A stretch of DNA of 10,880 nucleotides, taken from NCBI GenBank assembly GCA_910577215.1, contig CAJTMQ010000054.1:1-10880 (forward strand), written 5' to 3'. Positions 1 through 7,480 of the stretch are shown here, piece by piece. Below the pieces are notes generated by a model that worked only from the letters and a program-made list of their open reading frames with translations, was not told where the DNA came from and made no database searches. The first letter of the stretch is position 1; each line of letters opens with the position of its first letter. This DNA comes from an uncultured Eubacterium sp. Lineage in GTDB: Bacteria; Bacillota; Clostridia; Oscillospirales; Acutalibacteraceae. Made by a program: the position numbers and the translations under genes.

Positions 1-14
1 TATAACTTAACAAA

Positions 15-20
15 AGGTGG
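15..20 (+). promoter_or_regulatory. Ribosome binding site of the class B PBP gene
   Basis: AGGTGG lies 7 nt before the ATG at 28 but only 4 nt before the in-frame GTG at 25, so it favours the ATG. Stop codons at 3-5 and 8-10 in the other two frames are candidate ends of an upstream gene (an ftsL-like gene would be usual here). Too little sequence is present to identify one. Confidence 0.6.
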
Positions 21-27
21 GAATGTG

Positions 28-2256
28 ATGGAGAGATTTAAAAAGCTGTGTACGTCAAGATCGTTTGTATTGTTTCTTGTAATTGTACTCCTTTTTGCCG
101 TGGGAACTTCCCGTCTTTTTTATTTCCAGATTTTACATGGTAAGGAATATGCCGAAAAAGCACAGAATCAGCAGCTTTCGGATAAGGAAATCGAAGCAAG
201 AAGAGGCACAATTTACGATAGTCAGGGTAATGTGCTTGCTCAATCGGCAACAGTTTATAATATTTTTATTGACCCATCACACATTGATGATAACAACAGA
301 ACAGTAATTGTTGATTTTCTTTCAGGTGTTCTTGAATATGATAATGATGACAGGCAGAAACTTGTAGAAAAAACGCAGCAGGAAGGGCAATATGTTATTG
401 TAGAACGTAAGGTTGAGTATAAAATCAGAAAAAAGATTGCCGAATTTATGGCTGATGATAATAACAGAAAATACGGCCTGAACAATTGCATCGGATTTGA
501 AGAAACAACAAAGCGCTATTATCCTTACGGCACACTCGCTTCGCCGGTTTTAGGCTTTATAGGCTCTGATAATCAGGGACTTGAAGGCTTAGAGGCCTAT
601 TATGATGATGAGCTTTCCGGTGTTAACGGTAGGATAATAAGTGTTGCGGATGCTGTTTCAAAATCAATTTCGGATGAATTTGAAACAACAATTCCCGCAC
701 AGGACGGTAATTCTCTTGTTCTTTCGTTAAACAGTTCCATTCAGCACACACTTGAAAGAGAACTTCAGGATGCGCTTGAGGAATATGATGCAAAGGGCAC
801 ATATGGTGTTGTTATGGATTGCCAAACAGGTGCCGTGCTTGCAATGGCTTCACTTCCCGGGTTTGACTGCAACGATCCGCGAACAGTAATCTATGAACCA
901 TATCTTGAGGAAATAAGAGAAGAAGCAGATGAAAATAAAAAAGCAGAGCTTGAAAGTGCATATGTTCAGAAACAGTGGAGAAACTTTACGGTGTCAGATA
1001 CATATGTTACGGGTTCGGTTTATAAGGTGTTTATGTCTGCTGCGGGTCTTGAAGAAAATATAGTATCACTTAATACAACATTTAACTGCACAGGCTCTAT
1101 AAGAGTTGAGGATTACATAATGAATTGTCATTACCATCCGGGTCATGGTCATGAGAATCTTACACAGGGTCTGGGAAACTCCTGTAATCCGTTTTTCATA
1201 ACAATCGGTCAGAAGATGGGTGTTCATAACTATTTCAAATACTTTGACGGCTTCGGCTTTACCGAAAGAACAGGTATAGATCTTCCGGGTGAAGCAAGCC
1301 CGCAGTATTACAAAGAAAACCAATACGGAATCGTTGAACTTTCATCGGCATCCTTCGGTCAGACAAACAATGTTAGCCCTATTCAGATGTGCACGGCATT
1401 GTGTGCAGTTGCAAACGGCGGAACGCTTCTTAAGCCATACATCGTTTCTGAAATCAAGGATGCAGACGGCGGCACAATTTCCAAAACAGAAAAAAACGAA
1501 TTAAAGCAGGTTATCAGTGCGGATACCTCTCAGAAGGTGCTTCAGATGATGAAAGCCGTTGTAGATACTGGTACAGGTAAAAACGGTTATGTTGCCGGTT
1601 ATAATGTAGGTGGTAAAACAGGAACATCAACAAAGCTTGGCGAATCAAAGCCGGGTGAAAAGGATAAATATATTGTTTCGTTTTCTGCGATTGCTCCTGT
1701 TGATAACCCAAGAGTGGCTATGATTATTATATGCGATGAGCCAAATCAGGATTTAGGCGGCGGTGCAATCTGTGCACCGATTGCTGCAACCGTTATGAAA
1801 GAATCAATGAAGCAGCTTGGTGTTGAACCTACATATACCGATGATGAGCTAAAAGCTCTTTCTGTTCAGACGCCGAGCGTTTCCGGTAAAGATAAAAGCA
1901 CTGCTAAGGCAGAACTCGAGGCAGCCGGATTTTCTGTTAAGGTTGTCGGCAACGGCAAAAATGTTGCTAAGCAGTCACCTGCATCAGGTATAGAAATTCC
2001 GAGGGACGGTATGATTGTTCTTTATACAGAATCGGATTCAGAGCAAATGGTTGAGGTCCCTGATTTTACGGGCTTAACAATTGCAGAGGCAAACAGAGTT
2101 GCTGCAACAAGTAATCTGAATATTGAAATTGCAGGCAACGATTCTTCAAGTGCACTTGTAGTTGCATATAAACAGAGTGAGGAATATAAGAGTAAGGTTG
2201 GAATCGGAACAGTTGTTACGGTTACATTCAAATCAACGCAGGCGGCGTTAGATTGA
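28..2256 (+). CDS. spoVD: Class B penicillin-binding protein with C-terminal PASTA repeats (SpoVD/PBP2B/FtsI family)
   Basis: This is a D,D-transpeptidase that crosslinks septal (or spore cortex) peptidoglycan outside the membrane, normally paired with an FtsW/SpoVE polymerase. The 742-residue product (from ATG 28) has a short basic N-terminus and one membrane anchor at about 12-33. A PBP dimerisation domain follows, starting near the RRGTIYD motif, and then the transpeptidase domain. The catalytic motifs are visible: SVYK with Ser330 and Lys333, SCN at 385-387, and KTGT from Lys530. Two PASTA-like repeats follow at about 613-672 and 673-735. B. subtilis SpoVD has one PASTA repeat and PBP2B has two, so length and repeats resemble PBP2B while the position just before murE resembles spoVD. 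I cannot separate a vegetative from a sporulation role. The active-site Ser is preceded by Thr-Gly rather than the usual Pro-Gly. GTG 25 is an alternative start with poorer spacing. Confidence 0.95.
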   Translation: MERFKKLCTSRSFVLFLVIVLLFAVGTSRLFYFQILHGKEYAEKAQNQQLSDKEIEARRGTIYDSQGNVLAQSATVYNIFIDPSHIDDNNRTVIVDFLSGVLEYDNDDRQKLVEKTQQEGQYVIVERKVEYKIRKKIAEFMADDNNRKYGLNNCIGFEETTKRYYPYGTLASPVLGFIGSDNQGLEGLEAYYDDELSGVNGRIISVADAVSKSISDEFETTIPAQDGNSLVLSLNSSIQHTLERELQDALEEYDAKGTYGVVMDCQTGAVLAMASLPGFDCNDPRTVIYEPYLEEIREEADENKKAELESAYVQKQWRNFTVSDTYVTGSVYKVFMSAAGLEENIVSLNTTFNCTGSIRVEDYIMNCHYHPGHGHENLTQGLGNSCNPFFITIGQKMGVHNYFKYFDGFGFTERTGIDLPGEASPQYYKENQYGIVELSSASFGQTNNVSPIQMCTALCAVANGGTLLKPYIVSEIKDADGGTISKTEKNELKQVISADTSQKVLQMMKAVVDTGTGKNGYVAGYNVGGKTGTSTKLGESKPGEKDKYIVSFSAIAPVDNPRVAMIIICDEPNQDLGGGAICAPIAATVMKESMKQLGVEPTYTDDELKALSVQTPSVSGKDKSTAKAELEAAGFSVKVVGNGKNVAKQSPASGIEIPRDGMIVLYTESDSEQMVEVPDFTGLTIAEANRVAATSNLNIEIAGNDSSSALVVAYKQSEEYKSKVGIGTVVTVTFKSTQAALD

Positions 2257-2268
2257 TATAAAAGTTAT

Positions 2269-2286
2269 TTATGGCAATTGCCATAA
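2269..2286. repeat. Perfect 18-bp palindrome in the PBP-murE intergenic gap
   Basis: TTATGGCAATTGCCATAA equals its own reverse complement and does not extend further on either side. It sits within the 63-nt gap, about 22 nt before the murE ribosome binding site. As DNA it could be a dimer-binding operator; as RNA it could fold into a 7-bp stem with an AAUU loop. No run of T follows, so it does not look like an intrinsic terminator. I do not recognise it as a known operator class. Confidence 0.6.
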
Positions 2287-2319
2287 TGTTGTATTTCAAA
2301 ATATATTGGAGGAAGAGCA

Positions 2320-3747
2320 ATGAAATTATCAGAAATCCTTAAAGGAATAGATGTTCTGAATAAATACAGCGATGCAGAGGTTATCGATGTAACGCAGGAT
2401 TCAAGGCTTGTTAAAGAGGGCAGTCTTTATGTTTGTGTTAAAGGCAATACCTTTGACGGTCATTCCGTTGCAGAGGAGATGCTTGAAAACGGTGCTGCAG
2501 CAGTTGTTGTTGAAAGAGATTTAGGCCTTGATAAACAGGTTATTGTTTCAGATACTCGCTCGATTTTTTCTTCAGTATGTGCAAACTTTTTCGGAAATCC
2601 TGCAAAAAATCTTAAGCTTATCGGTTTGACAGGAACAAACGGTAAAACCACAACAACATTTCTTATAAAGCAGATTCTTGAATTAACAGGCAAAATGGTT
2701 GGTTTAATCGGAACGGTTCAGAATATGGTTGGTGATGAAATTTATCCTGCAAAATACACAACACCTGATCCTTATGAGCTTCAGAGCCTGTTTAAAAAAA
2801 TGGTTGATGCAGGCTGCGAATACTGCGTGATGGAGGTTTCCTCTCAGGCACTTGCACAGGGCAGAGTAAACGGCTTGCAGTTTCATATCGGTGCTTTCAC
2901 AAATCTTACGCAGGATCATCTTGATTATCATAAAACGTGGGAAAACTATTTCAATTCCAAGCGTATTTTATTTAAAAATTCAGATATTGCAATAACAAAT
3001 GCAGATGATAAATACGGTTTGGAAATTGTTAAGGATTTACCTTGTAAAACCGTAACCTACGCTGTAAATACCAACAATGCAGATTATTGTGCAAAGAATG
3101 TTAAATTTAAATCAGACGGTGTTGAATATGAAATTGTTTCTGATTTTATAGGCAGAGTAAGCTGCCCGATTCCCGGAAGATTTTCAGTTTATAATTCACT
3201 TTGTGCGGCTGCTGTTGCACTTTCGCTCGGAATTGATTATAAGAGTGTACTCACAGCAATATCTAAATCAAACGGAGTTAAGGGAAGAATAGAGGTTGTG
3301 CCCACAAATACGGATTACACTGTAATTATAGATTATGCCCATTCTCCTGACGGACTTGAAAATATCATTACCTCTCTTCGTGAGATAGCGAAAAACAGAG
3401 TTGTTACGCTTTTTGGCTGCGGCGGTGACAGAGACAGAACCAAACGTCCTAAAATGGGTAAAATAGCAGCAGAGCTTTCAGATTTCTGCGTTGTTACATC
3501 GGATAACCCACGCACGGAAAATCCTTCTGCTATTATTGAAGATATACTTGAGGGAATGAAGGGTGTTTCAACGCCTTATGTAGTTGTTGAAAACAGAAAG
3601 GATGCCATCCGTTGGGCAATGGAGAATGCACAGCCCGATGATATTATTCTTCTTGCAGGAAAGGGGCATGAAACCTATCAGATTCTTCCTACAGGCACAA
3701 TTCATTTTGATGAAAGAGAAGCTGTTGCTGAAATTTTAGGGGACTAA
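2320..3747 (+). CDS. murE: UDP-N-acetylmuramoyl-L-alanyl-D-glutamate--2,6-diaminopimelate ligase
   Basis: This cytoplasmic Mur ligase uses ATP to add the third stem-peptide residue to UDP-MurNAc-L-Ala-D-Glu. The 475-residue product has the usual length and the three-domain order: N-terminal substrate domain with a DSR motif and a KG..FDGH stretch, central ATPase domain with the P-loop TGTNGKTT at 104-111, and C-terminal domain with HSPDGLEN and GCGGDRDRTKRPKMG. The Lys in NSKRILF (Lys214) fits the lysine that is carbamylated in this family. The DNPR motif at 395-398 is the known signature for meso-diaminopimelate rather than L-lysine, so the peptidoglycan is inferred to be DAP type. A strong GGAGGA site at 2308-2313 lies 6 nt before the ATG. 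The gene is 63 nt after the PBP gene and 1 nt before murF. Confidence 0.97.
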   Translation: MKLSEILKGIDVLNKYSDAEVIDVTQDSRLVKEGSLYVCVKGNTFDGHSVAEEMLENGAAAVVVERDLGLDKQVIVSDTRSIFSSVCANFFGNPAKNLKLIGLTGTNGKTTTTFLIKQILELTGKMVGLIGTVQNMVGDEIYPAKYTTPDPYELQSLFKKMVDAGCEYCVMEVSSQALAQGRVNGLQFHIGAFTNLTQDHLDYHKTWENYFNSKRILFKNSDIAITNADDKYGLEIVKDLPCKTVTYAVNTNNADYCAKNVKFKSDGVEYEIVSDFIGRVSCPIPGRFSVYNSLCAAAVALSLGIDYKSVLTAISKSNGVKGRIEVVPTNTDYTVIIDYAHSPDGLENIITSLREIAKNRVVTLFGCGGDRDRTKRPKMGKIAAELSDFCVVTSDNPRTENPSAIIEDILEGMKGVSTPYVVVENRKDAIRWAMENAQPDDIILLAGKGHETYQILPTGTIHFDEREAVAEILGD

Positions 3748-3748
3748 T

Positions 3749-5104
3749 ATGGAAATATTAAAGTTATCGGAAATATCAGATGCCTGCGGCGGAAGCTTCA
3801 GTGAAGAAGCAGAGGTTAACGGCATATGCATAGATACAAGAAAAATTACAGATGGCTGCCTTTTTATATGCATAAAGGGTGAGCGCTTTGATGCTCATCA
3901 GTTTGCGAATGAAGCACTTGAAAAGGGTGCAGCGGCAGTAATGATTTCAGAGTATATTGAAGTAAACGGACCTTTTGTTAAGGTTGAGGATACTGCAAAG
4001 GCAATGCTTGAGCTTTCGGGTTATTACCGCAGTAAGTTCAATATTCCTGTTGTAGGCTTAACGGGCTCAGTCGGAAAAACAACAACAAAGGAATTTACAC
4101 ATCTTGTTGTAAATGCAAAATATAATGCCATTAAAACGCTTGGAAACCTTAATAATGAAATAGGGCTTCCGCAAATGCTTTTTCAGATAGACAACAGTGT
4201 TGAAGCAGCAGTTATAGAAATGGGAATGAATCATTTTGGTGAAATTCACCGCCTTTCATCTGCCGCAAAGCCAACTGTGGGTCTTATAACAAATATAGGT
4301 GTTTCACATATAGAATACTTAGGCTCAAGAGAAGGCATACTTAAGGCAAAGCTTGAAATACTTGACGGACTTGCAGATAATGCACCGCTTATTCTGAATG
4401 GTGATAATGATTTGCTTTCAACCGTAAAAAATGATAAGCATAAAATTTATTTTTACGGAATAAATTGTGATGCTGATTTTAAAGCTAATAATATTGAAGA
4501 GATAAACGGCAGCACAGTATTTACGATTTCTTATTTCGGAAAAGAAACAAAAATCACAATTCCGTTAATAGGCATACATAATGTTTATAATGCACTTGCC
4601 GCTTTTGCCGTTGGCTATTTTCTTGATGTAGATGCAGATACCGCTGCCGAGGCATTAAGTAAGTATCAGCCTGAGGGAATGCGGCAGAAAAGTGTTGTTA
4701 TAAACGGAATAACCTCAATTGAAGATTGCTATAATGCTTCACCTGATTCTATGAAAGCAGCACTTCAAACATTGAAAGCAACAAAGGGAAATAAAAAGAT
4801 AGCCGTGCTTTCGGATATGATGGAGCTTGGCGATTATTCGCAGAAAGCACATTTTGAGGTTGGGGAGATGGCAGCTCAATACAATGTTGATTATCTTCTC
4901 TGTGTTGGTGAAGCTTCAAAATATATTGTTGACGGTGCGAAATCCAAAAATCTGAAAAATGCATTCTTATTTGAAAGTAAAGATGCTTTAACGGATAAGC
5001 TTTTTGAAATTGCACATAGCGGCGATGTTATTGTTTTTAAAGCGAGCAGAGCAATGCATCTTGAGGATGTATTCACTCAAATTTATAAAAGGTGGGAAAG
5101 TTAA
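3749..5104 (+). CDS. murF: UDP-N-acetylmuramoyl-tripeptide--D-alanyl-D-alanine ligase
   Basis: MurF adds the D-Ala-D-Ala dipeptide to the UDP-MurNAc tripeptide, the last cytoplasmic ligase step before MraY. The 451-residue product has an N-terminal domain with a DTR motif, the P-loop TGSVGKTT at 105-112, the EMGMNH signature at 157-162, YNASPDSM from 328, and SDMMELGDYS from 355. The last two are characteristic of MurF rather than other Mur ligases. Its N-terminal domain resembles that of MurE next door (IDTR, ICIKG, LEKGAAAV). The ribosome binding site AGGGGA at 3738-3743 lies inside the end of murE, 5 nt before the ATG, and only one base separates the genes, so coupled translation is likely. 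The stop codon touches the mraY start. No damage is seen. Confidence 0.96.
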   Translation: MEILKLSEISDACGGSFSEEAEVNGICIDTRKITDGCLFICIKGERFDAHQFANEALEKGAAAVMISEYIEVNGPFVKVEDTAKAMLELSGYYRSKFNIPVVGLTGSVGKTTTKEFTHLVVNAKYNAIKTLGNLNNEIGLPQMLFQIDNSVEAAVIEMGMNHFGEIHRLSSAAKPTVGLITNIGVSHIEYLGSREGILKAKLEILDGLADNAPLILNGDNDLLSTVKNDKHKIYFYGINCDADFKANNIEEINGSTVFTISYFGKETKITIPLIGIHNVYNALAAFAVGYFLDVDADTAAEALSKYQPEGMRQKSVVINGITSIEDCYNASPDSMKAALQTLKATKGNKKIAVLSDMMELGDYSQKAHFEVGEMAAQYNVDYLLCVGEASKYIVDGAKSKNLKNAFLFESKDALTDKLFEIAHSGDVIVFKASRAMHLEDVFTQIYKRWES

Positions 5105-6154
5105 ATGAATATGACAGTTGCCATTATAATAAGTGCTGTTATTGCTTTCGGAGTTACAGCGGCACTTGGTTTTGTAATTATTCCTTGGCTCAGAAAACTC
5201 AAATTCGGTCAGACAATTCTTGAAATAGGTCCTTCATGGCATAAATCAAAGCAGGGCACACCCAATATGGGCGGTATAATGTTTATCATTGGTATTACAA
5301 TTGCCGTTATTGTTGCTGCTGTTGCTTTTGTTACATCGGGCGGAAGCCTTGAAACGGATTATTCTGCAATGGTTAACGGCAGAGAAAATGTGCTTGTTAT
5401 AGCAAGCCTTGTTCTTGCAATCGGATGCGGAATTGTCGGCTTTACCGATGACTTTATTAAAATTAAGCTGAAAAGAAATAAGGGTCTTTCTGCCAAACAG
5501 AAAACATTGGGTCAACTTGTTATGTCCTTAGGATATGTTTTAACACTCTGGCTTTCACATAACACGGTTTGGTATGTTCCGTTTATCGGTGCAGTTGATT
5601 TTGAGCAGAATATTTTTATGTCAGCACTTTTCTGGATTCTGTCTGTAATCATCATTTACGGCTGTGTAAATTCTGTTAACTTAACTGACGGAATTGACGG
5701 TCTTTGTTCTTCGGTAACAGCAGTTGTTGCAATTACATTTATTGCATTTGCAGTTGTTCAGAAATTTACAGGGCTCGGAATTCTTGCAGGAGCACTGCTC
5801 GGCGGTGTGTGCGGTTTTCTTTGCTGGAACTGGAATCCTGCAAAAACCTTTATGGGTGATACAGGCTCACTGTTCTTAGGCGGTTTCGTTACTGCACTCG
5901 GCTTCTGCATTAAATGTCCGCTTCTTTTGCTTCCTATCGGAATTATTTATGTGTGCGAAACACTCAGTGATATTATACAGATTGGTTATTTCAAAATCAC
6001 GCACGGTAAGCGTGTGTTCAAAATGGCACCAATTCATCACCATTTTGAAATGTGCGGATGGAAAGAAAAGAAAATCTGTGTTGTTTTTTCAATTGTAACT
6101 GCGATTGGATGTGCAATAGGTTTCCTTCTTATGTATTACGGATTGGAAATGTAA
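5105..6154 (+). CDS. mraY: Phospho-N-acetylmuramoyl-pentapeptide-transferase (MraY)
   Basis: This integral membrane enzyme transfers phospho-MurNAc-pentapeptide from the UDP precursor to undecaprenyl phosphate, making lipid I on the inner face of the membrane. The 349-residue product is hydrophobic, with many membrane segments consistent with the ten of the family. Diagnostic motifs are present: PNMGGIMF near the N-terminus, the Asp pair 115-116 in FTDDFIK, NLTDGIDGL at 192-200, Asp252 in FMGDTGSL, and the HHH motif at 311-313 in APIHHHFE. These include the Mg2+ and catalytic residues known in MraY. The ATG follows the murF TAA directly (TAAATG), and AGGTGG at 5090-5095, inside murF, lies 9 nt upstream. 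An in-frame ATG at 5111 is a possible alternative. MurD, often the next gene, is absent here. Confidence 0.98.
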   Translation: MNMTVAIIISAVIAFGVTAALGFVIIPWLRKLKFGQTILEIGPSWHKSKQGTPNMGGIMFIIGITIAVIVAAVAFVTSGGSLETDYSAMVNGRENVLVIASLVLAIGCGIVGFTDDFIKIKLKRNKGLSAKQKTLGQLVMSLGYVLTLWLSHNTVWYVPFIGAVDFEQNIFMSALFWILSVIIIYGCVNSVNLTDGIDGLCSSVTAVVAITFIAFAVVQKFTGLGILAGALLGGVCGFLCWNWNPAKTFMGDTGSLFLGGFVTALGFCIKCPLLLLPIGIIYVCETLSDIIQIGYFKITHGKRVFKMAPIHHHFEMCGWKEKKICVVFSIVTAIGCAIGFLLMYYGLEM

Positions 6155-6196
6155 TTGTTTATTAAAATATTATTCTTGTGAAAGAGGTGTGTTATT

Positions 6197-7471
6197 ATGG
6201 CAGAAAGATTAACACCGCCTGTGCGTTATCCGCGTTACGGCGAAGAGCCTGCCGAAAATAATGTGAATAGAAAAAGTAAGCGTGTAAGCAAAAAGAGTTC
6301 CGCTTCACGTGCATCCTTTCGCAAGTCAAAAATATCAGAATATCTGATAACAGGCGGTTTTGATGTTCCGTTTTTTGCATTAACAATGCTCCTTCTTGCA
6401 ATAGGTTTGGTTATGCTTCTTTCGGCATCCTATCCCACTGCTTATTTCAGCAGCGATAATTCATATTCGTTTTTCATAAAGCAAAGTGCATTTGCAGTTG
6501 TTGGTGTGATAGCAATGCTTTTTGCATCTAAGCTTGATTATAAGATTTATAAAGATTTGATTAAATTCATTCTTCCGGTAACGCTCTTACTGTTGGTAGT
6601 TGTTTTGTTTTACAACACAGGTAAATCAACAGCACAGGGAGAGGTTTTCAGAAGATACATTCCTATTGTGGGCGGAATAACCTTTCAGCCGTCTGAAATA
6701 GGGAAGTTCACGTTAATCATTACGCTTGCAACATATTTTTGCAAATACGGAAACAGGGTAAGAACCTTTAAGTACGGAATATTCTATCCGCTTGTTGTAA
6801 TCGGTGTTTTCTGTGCGTTGATTGCTCTTGAAAACCACGTTTCCTGCATAATTTTGATGTTTTTAATCGGAGCAACAATCATGTTTGCAGGCGGAACAAG
6901 AAGCTGGCTTTTCTGGCTTGGCATTATTGCTGTTGTTGCAGTTGTAATTGTTGTTTTTATGTTCCCTGATATTCTGCCCGAATATGTTGAAAAAAAGCTT
7001 ATTGCTTTTACCGATAAGGATTATCAGCCGCTTGGCGGAAGATGGCAGATCAATAATTCACTTTATGCAATCGGTTCAGGAGGACTATTCGGAGTAGGTC
7101 TTGGAAATTCAAAGCAAAAATATATGTATGTATCAGAGCCGCAGAACGACTTTATTTTTTCAATTGTTTGTGAAGAGCTTGGTTTTATTGGTGCATTGGT
7201 GATACTGATTCTTTTTGCATTGCTTGTTTTAAGAGGAATTCAGATTGCTATGAAGGCAAGGGATAGGTTCGGCTCATTTATAGCAATGGGAATAACAGCA
7301 CAAATCGGTATTCAAACCGTACTCAACATTCTTGTTATAACAGATTCGATTCCGAACACGGGAATTTCACTTCCGTTTTTCAGCTATGGCGGCACGGCAC
7401 TTATCATGTTGCTTTTTGAAGCAGGAGTGGTGCTGAGTATATCACGCAAAGCGAATCAGAAAAAGATTTAG
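6197..7471 (+). CDS. ftsW: SEDS-family peptidoglycan glycosyltransferase FtsW (or SpoVE)
   Basis: FtsW polymerises lipid II into glycan strands at the septum with its partner class B PBP, here probably the first gene of the window. The 424-residue product begins with a basic, Ser/Lys/Arg-rich cytoplasmic tail of about 50 residues, then multiple membrane segments from about residue 57. SEDS hallmarks are RRYIPI followed by FQPSEIGK at 163-170, GGRWQINNSLYAIGSGGLFG, the EPQNDFIF segment with Asp318, and the C-terminal NTGISLPFFSYGGTALI. Asp318 appears to match the catalytic Asp of the family (E. coli FtsW D297). The position between mraY and murG favours FtsW/SpoVE over RodA, but I cannot tell FtsW from sporulation-specific SpoVE. 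AAAGAGGTG at 6181-6189 lies 7 nt before the ATG. The 42-nt gap after mraY is AT-rich with nothing else recognised. Confidence 0.94.
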   Translation: MAERLTPPVRYPRYGEEPAENNVNRKSKRVSKKSSASRASFRKSKISEYLITGGFDVPFFALTMLLLAIGLVMLLSASYPTAYFSSDNSYSFFIKQSAFAVVGVIAMLFASKLDYKIYKDLIKFILPVTLLLLVVVLFYNTGKSTAQGEVFRRYIPIVGGITFQPSEIGKFTLIITLATYFCKYGNRVRTFKYGIFYPLVVIGVFCALIALENHVSCIILMFLIGATIMFAGGTRSWLFWLGIIAVVAVVIVVFMFPDILPEYVEKKLIAFTDKDYQPLGGRWQINNSLYAIGSGGLFGVGLGNSKQKYMYVSEPQNDFIFSIVCEELGFIGALVILILFALLVLRGIQIAMKARDRFGSFIAMGITAQIGIQTVLNILVITDSIPNTGISLPFFSYGGTALIMLLFEAGVVLSISRKANQKKI

Positions 7472-7480
7472 GAGTAAATT

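Noticed and set aside
2278..2307. Promoter-like TTGCCA / TATATT pair with an 18-nt spacer before murE
   Set aside because: The start of transcription would fall on or after the murE ribosome binding site, giving an almost leaderless message; the first box also lies inside the palindrome.
2386..4010. Recent duplication or gene conversion between the N-terminal domains of murE and murF
   Set aside because: The protein stretches look alike (DSR/DTR, VCVKG/ICIKG, GAAAV), but the underlying bases differ widely, which fits the ancient relationship of Mur ligases.
6333..6349. 7-bp inverted repeat with a 3-nt loop in the N-terminal part of ftsW
   Set aside because: Short stems of this size are expected by chance in an AT-rich window this long, and it lies in coding sequence.
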